Assembly: GCA_963734845.1 (NCBI GenBank)
Contig: CAVTIS010000006.1
Coordinates: 124,001-188,000, forward strand
Direction of reading: 5' to 3'
DNA length: 64,000 nt
Source of the DNA: JAKAVN01 sp963734845
Lineage (GTDB): Bacteria; Desulfobacterota; Binatia; Binatales; Binataceae
Shown one piece after another: positions 46,133 through 54,833 of the stretch. A program made the translations under genes and the position numbers. Within the stretch, counting starts at the first letter, position 1, and each line of letters begins with the position of its first letter. Below the pieces are notes generated by a model, which saw only the letters and a list, made by a program, of their open reading frames with translations, was not told where the DNA came from and ran no database searches.

Positions 46133-46189
46133 CGCGCGCCCGGCGCGAAACCCGCAAACGCAAAAAACTCGCCGCCTGAAGATTCATCG

Positions 46190-47308
46190 ATGAACACGCT
46201 CAAGATAATCGACGCCGACGCGCACATGCTCGAACCGCCCGGCCTTTGGACCGAAGGGCTCAACCAGCGTTTTCGCGACCGCGCGCCGCGAATCGTCAAG
46301 GACCCGGATGGGCGCAAAGGCCTGTTCTTCATCTGCGAGCAGTTGCCGCCATTACGGGTCTCGGGTGCATTCGCTGCGGGCAAGACGTTCGACAAAAAAT
46401 TCCTCGAGGCCGGGCTGGACAGCGCGCCGGCGGGCGGATGGGATCCGGCGGCGCGCCTCAAAGACATGGAACTCGACGGGGTGGACGCGGCCGTGCTTTA
46501 CACCACGATGGGCTTCGTACTGTTCTGGATTGAAGACGCCGCATTCCAGGAAGACTGCTTCCGCGTTTACAACAACTGGCTCGCTGAGTTCTGTAGTTAC
46601 GCGCCTGGCAGGTTCGCCGGCCTCGCGATGATTTCGCTGTTCGACGTCGACCGCGCGCGCCGCGAACTCGAGCGCTGCGCCAAGATGGGGCTCAAAGGCG
46701 CCCTCATCTGGGCCGCGCCGCCCGAGGATCGGTCCTACACGCATCATGACTATGACCCCTTCTGGGCCGCCGCGCAGGAGCTCAAGATGCCGCTCTCGCT
46801 GCATACCTTGACGGGACGGACCAAGGCCGCCCAGCAGGACGAGTCCGACATCGGCGAGCTTTACGCGCGAATGGTCATCCGCACGCAGGAGGCGCAACAT
46901 TCGATCTGCTCGATGATCTTCGGCGGGGTGTTCGAGCGATTTCCGAAATTGCAAATAGTCTCAGCGGAGAACGACATCGCGTGGGTGCCGCATCTGCTCG
47001 AGCGCGCCGACAAGTATTATCGCCGCTTCAAACAGGGCTATGGAACGCTGCTCTCGCTAAAGCCCAGTGAGTATTTCCGCCGCCAGGTGTTCGCCACTTT
47101 TATTGACGATCCGCTGGGGCTCAAGATTTACCCTTATCTGGGCGCGGACAATTTCATGTGGTCGACTGACTATCCGCATCAGGCCGCGACCTGGCCGCAT
47201 ACGATGGAAGTGCTCGCGCGCGACTTCGCCTCGCTCCCGGAAGCCGACCGTCGAAAGATCGTGCGCGAAAACTGCGCGCGGGTGTATAGCTTCTCACTTC
47301 CGGGCTGA
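46190..47308 (+). CDS. amidohydrolase family 2 protein (TIM-barrel metal hydrolase/decarboxylase)
   Basis: A 372-residue amidohydrolase-2 protein. It starts with the IDADAHMLEPPGLW strand; the DxH motif is the first metal site. SLHTLTGR (near 203) supplies further ligands, and MWSTDYPHQAATWPHT near the end carries the conserved Asp. This family includes ACMSD-type decarboxylases and aromatic acid decarboxylases. It is common in multiple copies in soil bacteria that degrade aromatics. It follows the ureidoglycolate lyase-like gene, and a second relative lies at 48153-49352. Confidence 0.85.
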   Translation: MNTLKIIDADAHMLEPPGLWTEGLNQRFRDRAPRIVKDPDGRKGLFFICEQLPPLRVSGAFAAGKTFDKKFLEAGLDSAPAGGWDPAARLKDMELDGVDAAVLYTTMGFVLFWIEDAAFQEDCFRVYNNWLAEFCSYAPGRFAGLAMISLFDVDRARRELERCAKMGLKGALIWAAPPEDRSYTHHDYDPFWAAAQELKMPLSLHTLTGRTKAAQQDESDIGELYARMVIRTQEAQHSICSMIFGGVFERFPKLQIVSAENDIAWVPHLLERADKYYRRFKQGYGTLLSLKPSEYFRRQVFATFIDDPLGLKIYPYLGADNFMWSTDYPHQAATWPHTMEVLARDFASLPEADRRKIVRENCARVYSFSLPG

Positions 47309-47324
47309 GCGCGCGCCGCCGCAG

Positions 47325-48077
47325 CTAGAACGCGCTCCAGCCGCCGTCGAGCGTCACCACGCTGCCGGTCATGAAGCTCGATTCGTCGCTCGCAAGGAAG
47401 ATCGCCAGCGCGACGACCTCATGGGGCTGCCCGAACCGCTTCATCATGTGACGCTCTTCGATCGCCGCCCAGATCCCCTCCCGGTCGGGCAGGTCCTTGA
47501 TGAAGTTGTGCGGCATCGGCGTGTCGATCGCTCCCGGCGCGATCGCGTTGACCCGGATTCCGCGCGGGCTCAGGTCAAGCGCCATCCCCTTCGTCAGCAT
47601 CGCCACACCGCCCTTGGCCGCCGAGTAAGCCGACATGTTCTGCATCGCGACCAGCCCGCCGACCGAGGAGATATTGATGATCGAAGAACCCCCGCGCATC
47701 GCCGGCACCGCCCGCTGGCTCAGGAAATACACCGACTTCAAATCGACGTCGTGCACCCGGTCCCACTCCTCCGGCGTGGTGTCGAGAAACGGCTTGCCCA
47801 GGATCACGCCATGGTTGTTGTAGAGCACGTCGATTCGCCCGCCGAACACTTTCAGCGCGCCATCCACGATAGTCCGGATTCCGTCCGCCTTGGTGACGTC
47901 GGCCGCGACGTAGGTGATCGCGCCGGGCGCTAGCGCCTCGATTTCCTGCGCGGCGGCCGGGCTCAGGTCGCTGGCCAAAATGCGCGCTCCCTCTTCGGCA
48001 AACATCCGGCAGGCGACGCGTCCCTGGCCGCCCGCCGCCCCGGTGATAATCGTGTTCCTGCCCTTGAGCCGGTCCAT
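47325..48077 (-). CDS. short-chain dehydrogenase/reductase (SDR)
   Basis: A 250-residue classical SDR. The NAD(P) site is TGAAGGQGRVACRMF (near 13), the NNHG motif is at about residue 87, and the catalytic Ser-Tyr-Lys triad is Ser in IINISSVGG, then YSAAKGG. The C-terminal ASDESSFMTGSVVTLDGGW is typical. An Asp after the second strand (LASDLS) suggests NAD rather than NADP. AGGGAG lies 6 bases upstream of the ATG. It is the downstream gene of a minus-strand series of amidohydrolase and SDR genes, although about 75 bases with a tandem repeat intervene. Confidence 0.9.
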   Translation of the reverse strand: MDRLKGRNTIITGAAGGQGRVACRMFAEEGARILASDLSPAAAQEIEALAPGAITYVAADVTKADGIRTIVDGALKVFGGRIDVLYNNHGVILGKPFLDTTPEEWDRVHDVDLKSVYFLSQRAVPAMRGGSSIINISSVGGLVAMQNMSAYSAAKGGVAMLTKGMALDLSPRGIRVNAIAPGAIDTPMPHNFIKDLPDREGIWAAIEERHMMKRFGQPHEVVALAIFLASDESSFMTGSVVTLDGGWSAF

Positions 48078-48109
48078 TATGCACTCCCTAATCGACTTGC
48101 TATCGCCGG

Positions 48110-48143
48110 TTGACTGCTAATACGGATTGACTGCTAATACGGA
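48110..48143. repeat. perfect 17-bp tandem duplication
   Basis: TTGACTGCTAATACGGA occurs twice in direct succession (48110-48126, 48127-48143) between the amidohydrolase stop and the SDR start. It may be a replication-slippage product. It contains TTGACT and TAATAC, but at non-ideal spacing for a promoter. Confidence 0.75.
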
Positions 48144-48152
48144 CGAATACGC

Positions 48153-49352
48153 CTATGCGGCACTGATCGGATAGAGCCGCAGCGCGTTGTCCCACATGAT
48201 CTTGCGCTTGCTCTCGAGCGCCACCTCTGGAAGCTCGAGAAATTCCTTCACTGCCGATTCGTAGCGGCGGCCCTCCGGATGCGCAAAATCCGTCGCGGTG
48301 ACGATATTACCGTCACCGATCATCTCGATCGTCTGCTTGATGAAAGGATCGTCCGGGTCGGCCGAGATGAAACATTGACGGCGAAAGTAATCAGCCGGAC
48401 TGTGCTTGAGGCCGGGAATGCCCAGTCCGCGAAACCCGCCCTGCACGCTCGCGGCCAGCCGGTCCATCCAGAACGGCACCCATCCCGCGCCCGACTCCAG
48501 GTGGACGACGCGCAGACGCGGATGCCGTTCGAGGACGCCGCCCATAATCAGCGCCGTGCTGGCGAGCATATTGCCGACCGTAAACGCCACCGTGACCTGC
48601 GCGGTGCGCAGTCCTGGCAGGTAGTGATAAAGCATCTCGTCAGCGTTCACGCCGGCGCCGGTATGCACAGCGAGCGGAACATCGAGGTCCTCGAGCGCGT
48701 TCCACAGCGGCGCGTAAAAGGCGTCATACAGCCGATGCTTTCCGACCGGAACTGGGTTGACGTGCACCGCCTTGAAGCCGAACTCCTTGACGCAGCGCCG
48801 CGCCTCGTGCGCGGCCTCTTCGGCATCGCGCAGATCAACGGAAGCGGCGCCGAACACGCGCCCGCCGGTCTCAGAACAGAAATCGTGCAGCCAGTTGTTG
48901 TAGGCGCGGCGAATCGCCGCGGCCGCGTCGGGGGCGAGTTCAGTCGCCGCCGTGCTCAACAACCCGACCGTCGGATAAACGACCATGTAGTCGATTCCCG
49001 CGCGATCCATCGCCACCGGATACATCCGCGGCGGAAAATCCTCGCGCGCGAACTCCGCGTATGCCTCGTCGTGGCCCGGCAGTGCTACCCGCGCGCCCGG
49101 ATCGAACCCCGCGCCGCCGCAGCGCTCCAGCGCCTCGGCGCTCATCGGGTCGTTCCCGAAGGGCATTACCTGTTTCGTGCCATTGGGCGTCGCGATTACG
49201 ATCTTGAAGCCGAACGCCAGCGGATTGCCGGCGTAGTTTGCCCATGCCTCGGGAATCCATTCACGGAATTTCGGCTCGAGATATTTTTCGAACAGATCGT
49301 TCGGTTCCACGACGTGTGCGTCGGCGTCGATGAAACGGTTGTCGTTGCGCAT
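48153..49352 (-). CDS. amidohydrolase family 2 protein (second copy)
   Basis: A 399-residue amidohydrolase-2 protein. FIDADAHVVEPNDLFEKYL provides the DxH metal motif. DYMVVYPTVGLL is near residue 125. LAVHTGAGVNADEMLYH (near 230) and VTATDFAHPEGR (near 356) supply the remaining metal ligands. Its pattern is close to the copy at 46 kb, but the two are clearly different in sequence. The ATG at 49352 has GAGG 7 bases upstream. It lies about 60 bases after the SDR gene at 49.4-50.2 kb and is probably part of one catabolic operon of EthD protein, SDR and amidohydrolase. Confidence 0.87.
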   Translation of the reverse strand: MRNDNRFIDADAHVVEPNDLFEKYLEPKFREWIPEAWANYAGNPLAFGFKIVIATPNGTKQVMPFGNDPMSAEALERCGGAGFDPGARVALPGHDEAYAEFAREDFPPRMYPVAMDRAGIDYMVVYPTVGLLSTAATELAPDAAAAIRRAYNNWLHDFCSETGGRVFGAASVDLRDAEEAAHEARRCVKEFGFKAVHVNPVPVGKHRLYDAFYAPLWNALEDLDVPLAVHTGAGVNADEMLYHYLPGLRTAQVTVAFTVGNMLASTALIMGGVLERHPRLRVVHLESGAGWVPFWMDRLAASVQGGFRGLGIPGLKHSPADYFRRQCFISADPDDPFIKQTIEMIGDGNIVTATDFAHPEGRRYESAVKEFLELPEVALESKRKIMWDNALRLYPISAA

Positions 49353-49412
49353 TATACGTCCTCTAGGCAGCGCGCGGTCATACCTATTGCACAGTCTCTA
49401 CTGGCGGTCTGT

Positions 49413-50174
49413 TTACTGAGCAGTCATCGCGCCATCAACCGGCAAAGACGCACCGGTCACGAATGACGCGTGGTCCGACATCAGCCACACCACCGCCTCC
49501 CCGATTTCCTCGGGCTTGCCCATTCTGCGGATCGGCTCGACTGAGATCAGGCGGTCGCGCAGGCGCGGATGGCCGGCCACCATCTCGGCCACCATTGCGG
49601 TGTCGATCACTCCGGGACAGACGGCGTTGACGCGGATATCGTGGCGCGCGTACTCCAGCGCCGCCACCTTGGTCAGTCCGACCACGCCGTGCTTGGCCGC
49701 GGTGTAGGCCGGCTGGCCATGCGATCCGACCAGCCCGGCGGCCGAGGCGGTATTGACGATCGCGCCGCGTACGCCCTGCTTTAGCATCTGCAGGATCTCG
49801 TACTTCATGCACAGCCACACGCCCTTGAGGTCGACCTCGATGATGCGGTCGAAATTTTCCTCGGTGTCGTCAGCAGTGCGCAGCGTCTTACCGATGATGC
49901 CGGCGTTGTTGTGCGCGCAATCCAGGCGGCCGAATTGTTTGATCGCGGCCGCGACCGTCGCCTCGACTTCGGCGGCGCGCGTCACGTCGCACTTGTGAAA
50001 GGCGGCCTCACCGCCCGCCTGCTTGATGGCCTTGACGGTTTCTTCGCCTGCGGCGACCGCGTCCACCACCAGCACTTTTGCGCCCTCGCGTGCGGCGGCA
50101 AGCGCCGTGGCACGGCCGATGCCGTTGGCGGCGCCGGTTATCAATGCGACTTTGCCGTATAATAGCCCTGACAT
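49413..50174 (-). CDS. short-chain dehydrogenase/reductase (SDR)
   Basis: A 253-residue classical SDR. Elements are TGAANGIGRATALAAA (cofactor loop), NNAGIIG (near 89), Ser in IVNTASAAGLVG and the YTAAKHG catalytic pair. LVVDAVAAG suggests NAD preference. SDHASFVTGASLPVDGAMTAQ is the usual C-terminal end. GGAGG lies 8 bases before the ATG. It follows the EthD gene by 39 bases and precedes the amidohydrolase gene. The substrate is presumably an alcohol or hydroxy acid formed in the same pathway. Confidence 0.9.
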   Translation of the reverse strand: MSGLLYGKVALITGAANGIGRATALAAAREGAKVLVVDAVAAGEETVKAIKQAGGEAAFHKCDVTRAAEVEATVAAAIKQFGRLDCAHNNAGIIGKTLRTADDTEENFDRIIEVDLKGVWLCMKYEILQMLKQGVRGAIVNTASAAGLVGSHGQPAYTAAKHGVVGLTKVAALEYARHDIRVNAVCPGVIDTAMVAEMVAGHPRLRDRLISVEPIRRMGKPEEIGEAVVWLMSDHASFVTGASLPVDGAMTAQ

Positions 50175-50213
50175 CTTAAGTTCCTCCGAAAAATTCAGCT
50201 TGAGCGTGCCGGA

Positions 50214-50885
50214 TCAGCGCGACGCGATCTGGATATGCTCCTGCGCCATGAAAAACGTCATTTTGGGTCCGTCGATAAACTTGGCGCCATCCTCGAGCAG
50301 GTCTTTGCCGGCCGGAGACGCAAAAGCCGCGGCGAACGCCTCGGGGCTGTCGAACCATAACTGCGCTACGCCGTCGAAGCGTGGGTTGGCATAGAGGTAG
50401 GCCTCGTCGATCAGATGCGACTGGACGTAGCGGCGCAGGCCCGGCAGCTTGAGCGCCATCGGCCCGTGCACTCCGAGCCAGTACTCGCGAAATTCATCGA
50501 GCGGCATCCCCGGCTTGATCACGAGTTGCCACACGCCCTTGACCAGCGTGCCGCCGGTCGGCCCGTCAAGCACCACGTGGTCGCGCGTGACCATCCATTC
50601 GACGCGCGTCAGGTCGATGAACTTGCGTTCGTCGGCGAGCGCTCCATCGATATATTCGGGGCTGCGCCTGAGCGCCGCCATCGCGTCGAGGTTGTCGATG
50701 AGCACCTCGGCCTCGCCGTCATAGGGCGAGTTGGAGCCGTAGGCAGTGATGCGATGGCTTTGGACGTAGCGATGGAGTTGCGGAATCCTGGCCGCGATCG
50801 GCCCGTGAGTCTCGCGCCAGTAGCGATGAAACTCCGCATCGTTCATCGAGGGTTTGCGCGTGGTGAAATAATGCACGTGGAGCAT
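50214..50885 (-). CDS. tandem EthD-domain protein
   Basis: A 223-residue protein with two ferredoxin-like EthD domains. The first (about 1-105) has FHRYWRETHGPIAARIPQLHRYVQSH. The second (about 115-220) repeats it as FREYWLGVHGPMALKLPGLRRYVQSHL. EthD domains form dimers or act as small oxygenase or accessory subunits in degradation of ethers and aromatics, but their reaction is often unknown. GGAGG lies 8 bases before the ATG. It is the first gene of the minus-strand EthD-SDR-amidohydrolase set and is divergent from the BtuF-like gene. Confidence 0.85.
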   Translation of the reverse strand: MLHVHYFTTRKPSMNDAEFHRYWRETHGPIAARIPQLHRYVQSHRITAYGSNSPYDGEAEVLIDNLDAMAALRRSPEYIDGALADERKFIDLTRVEWMVTRDHVVLDGPTGGTLVKGVWQLVIKPGMPLDEFREYWLGVHGPMALKLPGLRRYVQSHLIDEAYLYANPRFDGVAQLWFDSPEAFAAAFASPAGKDLLEDGAKFIDGPKMTFFMAQEHIQIASR

Positions 50886-51117
50886 TGTTCGGTCCTCCCG
50901 TTACGGCTGCGGTTCTTTCCCATTTGCGGGGCGCGCCGCTTTTCGATCCTGTGCCGTTGTATAGCGCAGCATCCGTCGATCACGCCAATGGCGCGAAGAT
51001 GCCTCGCGCTCCCCGCGCGCGGCCGCCTCGCGATGTCGTACAGCCGGCTGGCGAAGTAATGACAGGCGGTGCGGCGCGCAGTAGTCTGACGCTATCGTTC
51101 AGAGTAAGGAGCCCCGC

Positions 51118-52035
51118 GTGCATCGAATCGTCAGCCTGCTTCCCAGTGCGACCGAAATCGTCTGCGCGCTGGGCTTCGAGTCCCAACTGATCGGCCGCTC
51201 GCACGAGTGCGACTATCCGGCCGCGGTCACGCATCTGCCCGCGCTTACCGAGCCCAAGTTCAATCCCGACCGCCCCAGCGGCGAGATCGATCGCGAGGTC
51301 CGCCGCATTGTAGGCGAGGCGCTTTCGGTTTATCGCGTCGACGCGCAAAAGCTCCGCGACCTTGCTCCTGACGTAATCGTCACGCAGTCGCAGTGCGAGG
51401 TATGCGCCGTCAGCGAGCGCGACGTCGAAGATGCGGTGGGAAGCTGGCTTGGAGCGCGCCCGCAGATCGTTTCGCTCGCGCCCTACGGACTCGCGCACAT
51501 CTTTGCCGACATTGAACGCGTCGCTCGCGCCTTGGGCGAGCCCGCGCGCGGCGCCGAGTTGGTTGGACGGCTGATGGCCCGAATGGACGCGGTCGCGGCG
51601 CGCGCGCGCCGGGCCGCTACGCGCCCCACGCTCGCGTGTGTCGAATGGCTCGACCCGCTGATGTCGGCGGGCAACTGGATGCCGGAGATGGTCGCGATGG
51701 CAGGTGGCCACAACCTGTTCGGCGCCGCGGGCGAGCACTCGGGGCGGCTCGAATTTGACGCGCTGCTCGCCGCCGACCCCGATGTCATGCTGGTCGCGCC
51801 GTGCGGCTTCAACATGCGGCATACGATAGAAGAACTGCCGGCGCTGGCCGCGCGTCCCGGATGGACCTCGATGCGCGCGGTGCGCGAGGGCCGGGTGTTC
51901 GTCGCCGAAGGCAGCCAGTACTTCAATCGGCCGGGGCCGCGGATCGCCGAGTCACTGGAAATCCTCGCTGAGATACTTCATCCGGAATTGTTCCAATTCG
52001 GCCACGCGGGCAGCGGATGGGTTCGCGTGGCGTAG
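51118..52035 (+). CDS. BtuF-like cobalamin-binding-fold protein without signal peptide
   Basis: A 305-residue protein of the periplasmic-binding-protein-2 fold. IVSLLPSATEIVCALG and SHECDYPA match BtuF-like proteins, and VIVTQSQCEVCAVSERDVEDAV is typical of a widespread cytoplasmic-looking subgroup. The very first residues already form the fold, so there is no room for a signal peptide from the GTG start at 51118 (AAGGAG 7 bases upstream). No permease or ATPase gene is adjacent; the btuFCD set is at 58.6-61.4 kb. Its role is unknown and may be intracellular corrinoid binding. Confidence 0.8.
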   Translation: MHRIVSLLPSATEIVCALGFESQLIGRSHECDYPAAVTHLPALTEPKFNPDRPSGEIDREVRRIVGEALSVYRVDAQKLRDLAPDVIVTQSQCEVCAVSERDVEDAVGSWLGARPQIVSLAPYGLAHIFADIERVARALGEPARGAELVGRLMARMDAVAARARRAATRPTLACVEWLDPLMSAGNWMPEMVAMAGGHNLFGAAGEHSGRLEFDALLAADPDVMLVAPCGFNMRHTIEELPALAARPGWTSMRAVREGRVFVAEGSQYFNRPGPRIAESLEILAEILHPELFQFGHAGSGWVRVA

Positions 52036-52053
52036 CAACGCCGCGTTGCGCGC

Positions 52054-52965
52054 TTACGCTTTCGGCTTGAGGTAGGACATCCCAACGCGCGCGGACGTGA
52101 GACGAATTCCGAACTCCGCGATCAGCGGGCCGTTGTCGCAGGGATTGTCAGCGACCAGGAAATCGACTGCGTCGCGCGAGAAGACCGGCCGCGGCAGCAT
52201 TTCACCCAGCATTCCGGCCATCCGCATCAGTGCTTGCGGCACATGCACGATCGGCCGGTGATGGCCGCTCAGATCCATCATCAGCCGGATCAGCTCGTCG
52301 AAGTTCATCGGTTCCGGCCCGCCGATCGCGAAGGTGGCGTTGCGCCCACGCCCCATCGCAGCCATCTCAACACACGCGGCCAGGTCATCGACCGCCACCG
52401 GCTGCACCACCTGTTTGCCGGTGCCGGGAATGGCGAAAATCGGCGCGTACTTAATCGCGCGCGCGAGCAGGTTAGTCACGCGGTCGTCCGCGCCATAGAC
52501 CAGCGAAGGGCGAAAGATGGTGTAGTCGAGGCCGGATTCGCGGATTGCGCGCTCGGCGCGGCCCTTGGCGCGAAAGCCCGGCTGGCGGCTCTGCTCGTCG
52601 GCCGCCGCGCCGCTTATATAGATGATGCGTCCCACCGCGGCCTTGCGCGCCGCCGCGATCATCGCGACCGTGCCGCCATAGTCGACGCGCTCGAAGGTCA
52701 GGCCGCGGCGCGGATTCTCGATCGGATAGCCGTCAAACTGCGCGGCGTTGATCGCGACTCGCACCCCGACCATCGTCGGCTCCAGCGAGGCCGCGTCGGT
52801 CACGTCAGCGCGGACGAACTCAGCCCCGGTTCCAGCCAGGCGCGCTCGCACCGCGTCGGGATTGCGCGTCAGCACGCGCACGTGCGCCGTGTCGCCCAGC
52901 CGCCGCACGATCGCCCGGCCAATAAAGCCTGAGCCGCCCGCGATCGCGACGGTAATGCGGTCCAT
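52054..52965 (-). CDS. NAD(P)H-binding atypical SDR (NDUFA9/NmrA-like)
   Basis: A 303-residue extended or atypical SDR. The glycine-rich AGGSGFIGRAIVRRLG loop at the N-terminus binds NAD(P)H. RIIYISGAAADEQ and YTIFRPSLVYGADD match the NDUFA9/YwnB-like group; the active-site Tyr-Lys pair of classical SDRs is lost. Such proteins act as quinone-related assembly factors or as sugar-nucleotide-like epimerases, and a specific role cannot be assigned. A small tandem repeat lies just upstream of its start (52972-53004). Confidence 0.82.
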   Translation of the reverse strand: MDRITVAIAGGSGFIGRAIVRRLGDTAHVRVLTRNPDAVRARLAGTGAEFVRADVTDAASLEPTMVGVRVAINAAQFDGYPIENPRRGLTFERVDYGGTVAMIAAARKAAVGRIIYISGAAADEQSRQPGFRAKGRAERAIRESGLDYTIFRPSLVYGADDRVTNLLARAIKYAPIFAIPGTGKQVVQPVAVDDLAACVEMAAMGRGRNATFAIGGPEPMNFDELIRLMMDLSGHHRPIVHVPQALMRMAGMLGEMLPRPVFSRDAVDFLVADNPCDNGPLIAEFGIRLTSARVGMSYLKPKA

Positions 52966-52971
52966 CTAACC

Positions 52972-53004
52972 AGATGCTCGCTGGATGCTCGCTAAATGCT
53001 CGCG
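52972..53004. repeat. three tandem 11-bp repeats
   Basis: AGATGCTCGCT, GGATGCTCGCT and AAATGCTCGCG follow without gaps just upstream of the SDR start at 52965. Confidence 0.65.
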
Positions 53005-53082
53005 TTTCAGATACTCAGGTCGCTATTCACTTGGAGACCGCAGGCCTTGGCGTGCGGCGAGGCGCGATAATCAGAGAAATGG

Positions 53083-54090
53083 CTACGATGCGCGCCGGTG
53101 GCGAACCCGGCGCCGCCGCGGCCGCGCCGTTGCGGCGGCGTGCGCGTCATTCGCGCCGGCCAGTTCGACGAGCGTTTCGGGAGTGTCATGTACGGCGTCG
53201 CTCAGCGGCGTCAGGTGAAAGCGTGAAACCTCGGGGCGGCAGTTGATCCTGATTCTAAGCCAGTACGTGCCCAGGCCGCGATTTGTATAGATGTAAAAAT
53301 CGCGGTAGCGATTCAGCCCCGCGTAAAATTGTTTGCCAATCCGGAGTAGCTTGAGCGGCGATCCGTAAAACGGCAATCGCACCACGCCGCCGTGCGTATG
53401 CCCGGAAAGCATTACGCCCGGCTTGAGATGACGCGCGTAAAGCGCGGTGTCCGGGTTGTGCGCGAGCACCATCGTGCATTCGTCCGGGCGCACTTGCGCA
53501 AATGCGCGCGATGGCTCAGCGCGCCGCGACCACAGGTCGTCGATTCCGACCACCACCAGGGACTGGCCGCGGACGTGCAAGCGATGGCTCTCGTTGGCGA
53601 GCACGCGCACACCCGCCTGTTCGAGCGCGCCGGTAATACGCTCGACCGAAGACCAATGATCGTGATTGCCGGCGACCGCGAAGACGCCGAGCCGCGGCTT
53701 GAGTGCGCTTATCGCCTCGCGAAATCCTGCCAAGTAGCGGCGCATCGTCTCGGGCCCGGTGAAATAATCGCCGGTCAGGAAAACCAGATCCGGCCGCTGC
53801 GCGTTGACCGCGCCGACGGCCAGCACCAGCCGCTCGAGGTCTTCGTCGCGGTCGACGTGCAGATCGCTCAGCTGGCAGGCGACCATTCCCTCCAGCGCCG
53901 CAGGCAAGCCGCGCACCGGGAGCCGAATACGCGCGACGTCGATTTCGTCGAGCGTGCGGCGCCAGATGCGATGCAGCGGGCGCAGCGCGATCGGAGGTTT
54001 GGGGCGGCGCGCCCGCCGCGGCTGCTCCCTGGCAACCTGCGACCCCAATGCGCTCGCGGCAGAATCAGCTTTTGCCATGACACCACTCAT
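53083..54090 (-). CDS. metallophosphoesterase (calcineurin-like)
   Basis: About 335 residues. The dinuclear metal motifs are complete: QLSDLHVDRD (DxH), LTGDYFTGPE (GD), VAGNHDHWSS (GNHD), MVLAHNPDT (H) and LSGHTHGG (GHxH). This arrangement is that of YkuE/UDP-2,3-diacylglucosamine hydrolase-like phosphoesterases. The N-terminal 60 residues are basic and contain no clear TM. The start is uncertain: GTG 54105, ATG 54090 and ATG 54078 are all possible, and none has a strong Shine-Dalgarno. It follows the HAD hydrolase gene directly. Confidence 0.85.
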   Translation of the reverse strand: MSGVMAKADSAASALGSQVAREQPRRARRPKPPIALRPLHRIWRRTLDEIDVARIRLPVRGLPAALEGMVACQLSDLHVDRDEDLERLVLAVGAVNAQRPDLVFLTGDYFTGPETMRRYLAGFREAISALKPRLGVFAVAGNHDHWSSVERITGALEQAGVRVLANESHRLHVRGQSLVVVGIDDLWSRRAEPSRAFAQVRPDECTMVLAHNPDTALYARHLKPGVMLSGHTHGGVVRLPFYGSPLKLLRIGKQFYAGLNRYRDFYIYTNRGLGTYWLRIRINCRPEVSRFHLTPLSDAVHDTPETLVELAGANDAHAAATARPRRRRVRHRRAS

Positions 54091-54091
54091 A

Positions 54092-54817
54092 CTAGAATAT
54101 TTCACGCAGGACGCGAAAGTTGGTAATCACGGTGACACGTTCGTCGGTCAGGTCGACCTCTTCGTGCTCCCGCTCCCAGGTATGCGGATGCGGGATGAAA
54201 ACCGCGCGCAGGCCCGCGCGCAAAGCAGGATTGATATCCGAGCGGGGGCTGTTGCCGATCATGAAAGCGCGTTCACGGTCGAGCGCCGCCGCCGCGATCA
54301 GCCGCCGGTACGCCGCTTCATCCTTTTCCGACGGCACCTCGACGTGGCTGAAATGGCGCCGCAGCCCCGAGCGCTCGAGCTTGCGCATCTGCTCGTGCGG
54401 CTGCCCCTTGGTAAACAGCGTCAGGTGATGGCGCGCGGCAAGCTCGACAATCGTTGGTTCGACGTCGGGCAGCAGGTCGCATTCGCGCTCGAGGAAATGC
54501 GCAGCGATACGTTCGATCGCGGCGGCGATCGTCTCGCTCGCATGCGGGGGCGCAAGCTCCGCCGCAACCATCCGCATCAACGCCACGAATGGCTCGCGCC
54601 CGTAGCCGTGGCGCTGGATAATTTCCAACTCGCACCGGCGTATTGCCGCGCGCACCGCTTCCATCTCGCCCAGGCCAGCGCCGGTCAGTTCGGCGACGAA
54701 GCGCGCTTCGGCCTCGAGAAAATGAACATTGGAATCCCACAGCGTGTCGTCGGCGTCGAAGATCAGGTGAAGCGGACGCCCGTCTCTGAGCGATTTGTGC
54801 GGATTTGATTTGCTCAA
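54092..54817 (-). CDS. HAD-superfamily hydrolase
   Basis: About 241 residues. The four HAD motifs are visible: LIFDADDTLWDSN (motif I with the nucleophilic Asp; the acid/base position two residues on is Asp), LTLFTKGQ (motif II Thr), a Lys in PSEKDEAAYRRL (motif III) and FMIGNSPRSDINPALRAG (motif IV). A helical cap follows motif I, so this is a subclass I enzyme of phosphoglycolate phosphatase type. The reading frame is open further upstream but overlaps the epoxide hydrolase. No ATG is available, so TTG at 54817 is the best start. Confidence 0.8.
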   Translation of the reverse strand: MSKSNPHKSLRDGRPLHLIFDADDTLWDSNVHFLEAEARFVAELTGAGLGEMEAVRAAIRRCELEIIQRHGYGREPFVALMRMVAAELAPPHASETIAAAIERIAAHFLERECDLLPDVEPTIVELAARHHLTLFTKGQPHEQMRKLERSGLRRHFSHVEVPSEKDEAAYRRLIAAAALDRERAFMIGNSPRSDINPALRAGLRAVFIPHPHTWEREHEEVDLTDERVTVITNFRVLREIF

Positions 54818-54833
54818 CTCGCAGCGCGCGCGT

